A stretch of 10,730 bases of DNA, from positions 1-10,730 of the forward strand of contig JAIKXO010000216.1 of NCBI GenBank assembly GCA_024684065.1. The letters are read 5' to 3'. The stretch's first letter is position 1. Each line of letters begins with the position of its first letter. Source of the DNA: Lachnospiraceae bacterium. GTDB lineage: Bacteria > Bacillota_A > Clostridia > Lachnospirales > Lachnospiraceae. Both the position numbers and the translations under genes were made by a program. This document shows, one piece after another, positions 8,031 to 10,730 of the stretch. Below the pieces are notes generated by a model. It was not told the origin of the DNA, ran no database searches, and saw nothing but the letters and a program-made list of their open reading frames with translations.

Positions 8031-8639
8031 TTATAATCCCATCAGTTGTTTCCAACCGGGTAAAAAGAATTTTTCAAGTATTTCAAGCGCGTCAACGGCT
8101 TCTTCGTAGGAGTAATTGTGAACAACAGGCTCGAATAATGCCGTTATATATGCAGTCATTAAAAGATGTAGCTTCTGCGGGGATATATCGGGTGTTTTTA
8201 TCCCGGCTTTTCTTAACTTTTCCAGATATGAAAGAAATTTATTCTGTGATTCCTCTGTCATATCATGCAGGAAATTTTCATACCTGCTCCCCTTCGATTT
8301 TGCTACCAGGAGATGGTAATCTTCCATATTCGGATAGACGAGTTCTCTCATCATATCAATATTGGAATCCTGCCATGTGATCTTCTTGCCTTTCTTCACG
8401 GGCTCCTCATACCTTCGCATGTGTCCTCTAGCCCATTCCTTAAGCTTATCCTCAGCAGGAGAAACCAGTTGGCAGAAGAGATCCTCTTTATCTACGCAAT
8501 GCCTGTAGATCCCGGCCGCAGTCAGACCGCAGCGGTCCGCTATTCCGCGCATGGACGCCTTCTCATAACCGCGCTCCAGAAATTCTTCCTTGGCGGCAGC
8601 CATTATCTTAATATGATTAGCTGTTTTATCTCTTGGCAT
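8031..8639 (-). CDS. TetR-family transcriptional regulator, cassette A
   Basis: This 202-residue DNA-binding regulator has an N-terminal TetR helix-turn-helix at about residues 10-55, with the recognition region around AAGIYRHCVDKEDLF. The C-terminal part is a helical ligand-binding and dimerisation domain of unknown ligand. The start at ATG 8639 gives MPRDKTANH, matching the MPIDKTANH start of its paralogue in cassette B; a weak AAGG ribosome site precedes it. The two proteins share about 34 of the first 60 residues by eye. They also share a C-terminal motif with pattern K-S-x-G-x-x-Y-E-x-F-x-H-D, which suggests related effectors. Its gene is followed by a hairpin and then two ABC transporter genes, the usual arrangement for a local repressor. 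Autoregulation is suggested by the repeats in its promoter region. Confidence 0.9.
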   Translation of the reverse strand: MPRDKTANHIKIMAAAKEEFLERGYEKASMRGIADRCGLTAAGIYRHCVDKEDLFCQLVSPAEDKLKEWARGHMRRYEEPVKKGKKITWQDSNIDMMRELVYPNMEDYHLLVAKSKGSRYENFLHDMTEESQNKFLSYLEKLRKAGIKTPDISPQKLHLLMTAYITALFEPVVHNYSYEEAVDALEILEKFFLPGWKQLMGL

Positions 8640-8652
8640 ATATCAACCTTTA

Positions 8653-8691
8653 TGCTAACATTATTCGCTAACAACGTTCGCTAACATGTAT
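8653..8691. repeat. Three 13-base direct repeats with GCTAACA core, candidate operators
   Basis: Three consecutive 13-base units each contain GCTAACA (8654-8660, 8667-8673, 8680-8686). On the minus strand this reads TGTTAGC. The rest of each unit varies, so the core is what is kept. The array fills the region between the probable promoter and the start of the cassette A TetR gene at 8639, overlapping the expected transcription start and leader. The same GTTAGC half-site occurs as a palindrome ahead of both downstream ABC gene pairs. The likely role is binding of one or both TetR regulators (inference). Confidence 0.6.
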
Positions 8692-8720
8692 AAACTATCA
8701 TTATTGAAATGATTTGTCAA
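8692..8720 (-). promoter_or_regulatory. Probable promoter of the cassette A TetR gene
   Basis: A perfect TTGACA -35 hexamer (8720-8715) lies 15 bases after the ecfA stop codon. The -10 element is less clear: TAGTTT at 17-base spacing (8697-8692) matches the consensus poorly, and GATAGT at 15-base spacing (8699-8694) matches 4 of 6. The -35 position and its counterpart ahead of the second TetR gene support a real promoter, so the cassette is probably expressed separately from the ECF operon even though no terminator divides them. Confidence 0.5.
8697..8713. repeat. Inverted repeat in the promoter spacer
   Basis: ATCATT and AATGAT form a perfect 6-base inverted repeat around a 5-base centre. 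It lies exactly between the -35 hexamer and the -10 region of the cassette A TetR promoter. A repressor bound here would block RNA polymerase, so it is a candidate operator. It is short and AT-rich, so chance occurrence is possible. Confidence 0.35.
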
Positions 8721-8734
8721 GGTTTTTCTTATGC

Positions 8735-10144
8735 CTACTTTACAAGATCATACATAACAAACCGTATCACACGGGTACACGCATTTTTAATAAGCTCAAC
8801 ATCATGAGTGACGATTATTACAGTCTTACCCATTTTCTGAAGATTCTTTAATATATTTGACACCTGCATCATATGATAGTAGTCCAGCCCGCTTGTGGGC
8901 TCATCAAACAGGATTATGTCTCTCCCCGAAGCAACCGCAGATGCAACCGCAACCCTCTGTTTCTGACCGCCTGACAGTGCCAGAGGATGCTTGTCGGCAT
9001 ATTCCGCCAGATCGAGGGATTTAAGTATCTTAAGAGCCTCTTCCCTATTCTCCGTTTCCTGGGATATCATGACCTCTTCAAGTACACTGTCCGTAAAAAG
9101 CTGATGATTGACATCCTGCATGACCATGTAGATGCTCTGCCGTCTCTTTTTGTTTTTCCAAACCTCATTACCCACAGTAAGTGCAGCCTTGCACGACCTC
9201 TCCATGCCGCACAGACATCTTAGAAAAGTTGACTTCCCTGCGCCGTTTGTCCCAACTATACCCACTATTTCCCCTGCAGGTATTTCCATATGAGGAATAT
9301 CAAATACGGGTTCCTCTCCTCGGTATGAAAACTTCATATTGGACAGGATCAGTTTCTTAGCTATATCCTGTTTCTCATCATTATCCGTTGTTATATGCGT
9401 CGGATCCTGCATGTTTTCGGCCCTGAGCCCAAGCTTATGAAGATCGTCCTCCGAAAGTGCCCTGATCTCATCAGTGGAATACTCTTTAACGATCTCGCCC
9501 GAATTCATCAGGAGTGCTCTCGAAATATACGGAAACAGATAAGATATCCTGTGTTCGGCTATGAGGATCGTCTTATGTTCTTCCTTCCATGCTCCGATCA
9601 TTTTCTGTAGTTCACAGATCCCCTCATAGTCAAGATTTGCCGACGGCTCATCCAGTATGATCACATCCAAAGGCTCTACCGCAATACCGGCGCAAGCGAT
9701 CTTCTGCTTTTCACCGCCGGAAAGCTTAAAAATGCTTCTGTCCATTAAGGGAGCAAGTCCATGAGTGTTTACTACCAGATTGATCCTTCGCTCGATCTCA
9801 TCCGGATCCAGCCCGAAGTTCTCACATCCAAATGCCAGCTCACTGGTGGTATCGACATTAAAGAACTGAGACCTCGGGTTTTGAAAAACAGTCCCCACAT
9901 GCCGTGATATCTTTCTTAAAGTGGTCTGTGATACATCGATCCCGTTCACGGTTACACTTCCCGTCAGGTTTCCCTCATAAAAATGCGGGATAAGTCCGTT
10001 AACACACCTTACAAGGGTTGATTTACCACACCCTGACGGACCACAGACAAGTACAATATCGCCTTCGTTTACGCTCAGATTGATCTCCTTAAGGCTTTCC
10101 TGATCTTTATTATATTGAAAAGAGACATTATCAAAAACAATCAT
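8735..10144 (-). CDS. ecfA: ECF transporter fused double ATPase (EcfA-type, two ABC domains)
   Basis: This 469-residue cytoplasmic ATPase supplies energy to the ECF importer with EcfT. It carries two complete nucleotide-binding domains in one chain, where many Firmicutes use separate EcfA1 and EcfA2 proteins. Domain 1 has Walker A GPSGCGKST (35-43), Q-loop Gln88, signature LSGGEKQK (141-148), Walker B ending in Asp-Glu166 and switch His198. Domain 2 has GTNGAGKST (298-306), Gln343, LSGGQKQR (390-397), Asp-Glu415 and His447. Both sites look catalytically intact. A longer frame reaches an ATG at 10234, but I chose 10144: its ATG overlaps the EcfT stop as ATGA, a GGAAGG ribosome site (10158-10153) stands 8 bases ahead, and the protein then begins MIVFDNVSF, the normal start of an ABC domain. 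No terminator is visible after the stop. The symbol is generic. Confidence 0.92.
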   Translation of the reverse strand: MIVFDNVSFQYNKDQESLKEINLSVNEGDIVLVCGPSGCGKSTLVRCVNGLIPHFYEGNLTGSVTVNGIDVSQTTLRKISRHVGTVFQNPRSQFFNVDTTSELAFGCENFGLDPDEIERRINLVVNTHGLAPLMDRSIFKLSGGEKQKIACAGIAVEPLDVIILDEPSANLDYEGICELQKMIGAWKEEHKTILIAEHRISYLFPYISRALLMNSGEIVKEYSTDEIRALSEDDLHKLGLRAENMQDPTHITTDNDEKQDIAKKLILSNMKFSYRGEEPVFDIPHMEIPAGEIVGIVGTNGAGKSTFLRCLCGMERSCKAALTVGNEVWKNKKRRQSIYMVMQDVNHQLFTDSVLEEVMISQETENREEALKILKSLDLAEYADKHPLALSGGQKQRVAVASAVASGRDIILFDEPTSGLDYYHMMQVSNILKNLQKMGKTVIIVTHDVELIKNACTRVIRFVMYDLVK

Positions 10145-10730
10145 ACAAAAAACCTTCCGATCCCCCACCAGATAAAACATATAAGACATAGTGCGATGAT
10201 GATCAGATCCAAAAAACGGAATCTGATCTTCCAAATGCAGCTTCTCTTTTTTCCGACATCCAACCCTCTTGTCATGGCTGCGGCAGATAACTCTTCACCT
10301 ATGATCGAGCAGGAAGCGATCAGGGGAACCATACGGTACTCCACTGCTTCGGTCGCTTTGTTAGCTCCCATCTCAATCCCACGCATACGCATGGCATCAT
10401 TTATGGCTCTCGACTCTTCAACCACAGTGGGAAAGAATCTGAAGATCACACTTATCGGAATGGTAAGCTTGTCCGTGACACGCATACGGTTCATCGCTGT
10501 CAGGAACTCTGATACCTTGGTTGTCTTTACGATATATCTTGCAAGTATGACCGTCGGCAGTATCTTTGTGATTATGTACAGCATCAGAGCCAGAGCGGAT
10601 TCCAACGCACTAAGATCGTGCCTGAGAGCCATCTGGGCATAGTAACTCCCTATATAGATCGCGATCGCAATGAATCCTGACTTCCACTCTTTTTCAGCAA
10701 ACAGCAGCAGGACGGGAAGATATACCAGTA
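10141..10730 (-). CDS. ecfT: ECF transporter transmembrane protein EcfT (5' partial)
   Basis: This is the membrane coupling subunit of an energy-coupling factor importer. It connects two cytoplasmic ATPase domains to a substrate-binding S protein. The reading frame stays open to the window edge, so about 195 C-terminal residues are visible and the true start lies upstream; the internal ATG at 10632 is not the start. Two family hallmarks are seen: an Ala-Met-Arg-Met-Arg-Gly stretch (about 10395-10378) and an Ala-Met-Thr-Arg-Gly stretch (about 10278-10264). These are the paired A-R-G coupling motifs that contact the ATPases. Hydrophobic segments surround them, including a final one before the C-terminal Arg-Phe-Phe-Val. 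Its stop codon overlaps the start of the next ATPase gene, which shows co-transcription and probable translational coupling. The S component is not in the window, so the substrate is unknown. The family call is firm; the specificity is not. Confidence 0.9.
   Translation of the reverse strand, partial: LVYLPVLLLFAEKEWKSGFIAIAIYIGSYYAQMALRHDLSALESALALMLYIITKILPTVILARYIVKTTKVSEFLTAMNRMRVTDKLTIPISVIFRFFPTVVEESRAINDAMRMRGIEMGANKATEAVEYRMVPLIASCSIIGEELSAAAMTRGLDVGKKRSCIWKIRFRFLDLIIIALCLICFIWWGIGRFFV
10153..10158 (-). promoter_or_regulatory. Ribosome binding site deciding the ecfA start
   Basis: GGAAGG stands 8 bases before the ATG at 10144-10142, inside the end of ecfT. Together with the ATGA stop/start overlap it supports the shorter 469-residue ATPase over the 499-residue frame starting at 10234. 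Confidence 0.7.

Noticed and set aside
8653..8691. CRISPR array
   Set aside because: The units are only 13 bases with a 7-base core and no spacer structure, and no cas genes are present. Operator repeats explain it better.
10145..10234. N-terminal 30-residue extension of the ECF ATPase from ATG 10234
   Set aside because: It overlaps the end of ecfT in another frame, does not look like an ABC domain, and the ATGA-coupled start at 10144 has a good ribosome site.
10359..10366. Another GTTAGC site inside ecfT
   Set aside because: It is a single half-site inside a coding region, with no palindromic partner or promoter context, so chance is likely.
10115..10642. 175-residue plus-strand open frame at the right end
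   Set aside because: It is antisense to ecfT, whose coupling motifs confirm the minus strand as the coding one.

Overview
All genes in this window lie on the minus strand, so transcription runs from high to low coordinates. The sequence looks like a Firmicutes chromosome of moderate GC, most likely a Clostridia member of the Lachnospiraceae type. The basis is purine-rich AGGAGG-type ribosome binding sites, tightly packed and overlapping genes, TTGACA-type promoters, and gene families typical of gut Clostridia. The taxonomic guess is inference only. I see no mobile element, CRISPR array, tRNA or rRNA.

Layout in transcription order: (1) 10730-8735, the end of an energy-coupling factor (ECF) transporter operon: an EcfT transmembrane protein cut by the window edge, then a fused double ATPase that starts in a 4-base ATGA overlap. 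The substrate-binding S component is not visible and would lie beyond 10730. (2) 8720-6121-4341, cassette A: a TetR-family regulator, then two fused membrane/ATPase ABC half-transporters. (3) 4318-3633-1799-63, cassette B: a second TetR paralogue followed by two more ABC half-transporters. The last 62 bases hold no complete gene.

Cassettes A and B are divergent copies of one three-gene module. The regulators match each other (about 34 of the first 60 residues by eye). The first ABC protein of A resembles the first of B (C-termini with MWQAHI), and the second resembles the second (C-termini with R-x-R/K-E-A-x-x-W). Each cassette has a TTGACA promoter about 20 bases after the preceding stop codon, repeats around that promoter, a hairpin after the regulator gene, and a GTTAGC/GCTAAC palindrome just before the first ABC gene. 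The GTTAGC half-site occurs in both cassettes and three more times, at an exact 13-base spacing, in front of the cassette A regulator. This suggests autoregulation and possible cross-talk between the two regulators.

Function: each ABC pair should form a heterodimeric transporter of the type IV exporter fold. That fold covers multidrug or peptide exporters and also the siderophore importers YbtPQ and IrtAB. Linkage to an ECF module favours uptake of a metal chelate or vitamin-like compound, but nothing in the window proves direction or substrate. The most unusual content is the regulatory architecture: a duplicated transporter/regulator cassette, multi-copy operator-like repeats, and a 16-base-pair intergenic hairpin whose two G-U pairs form only in the sense transcript.
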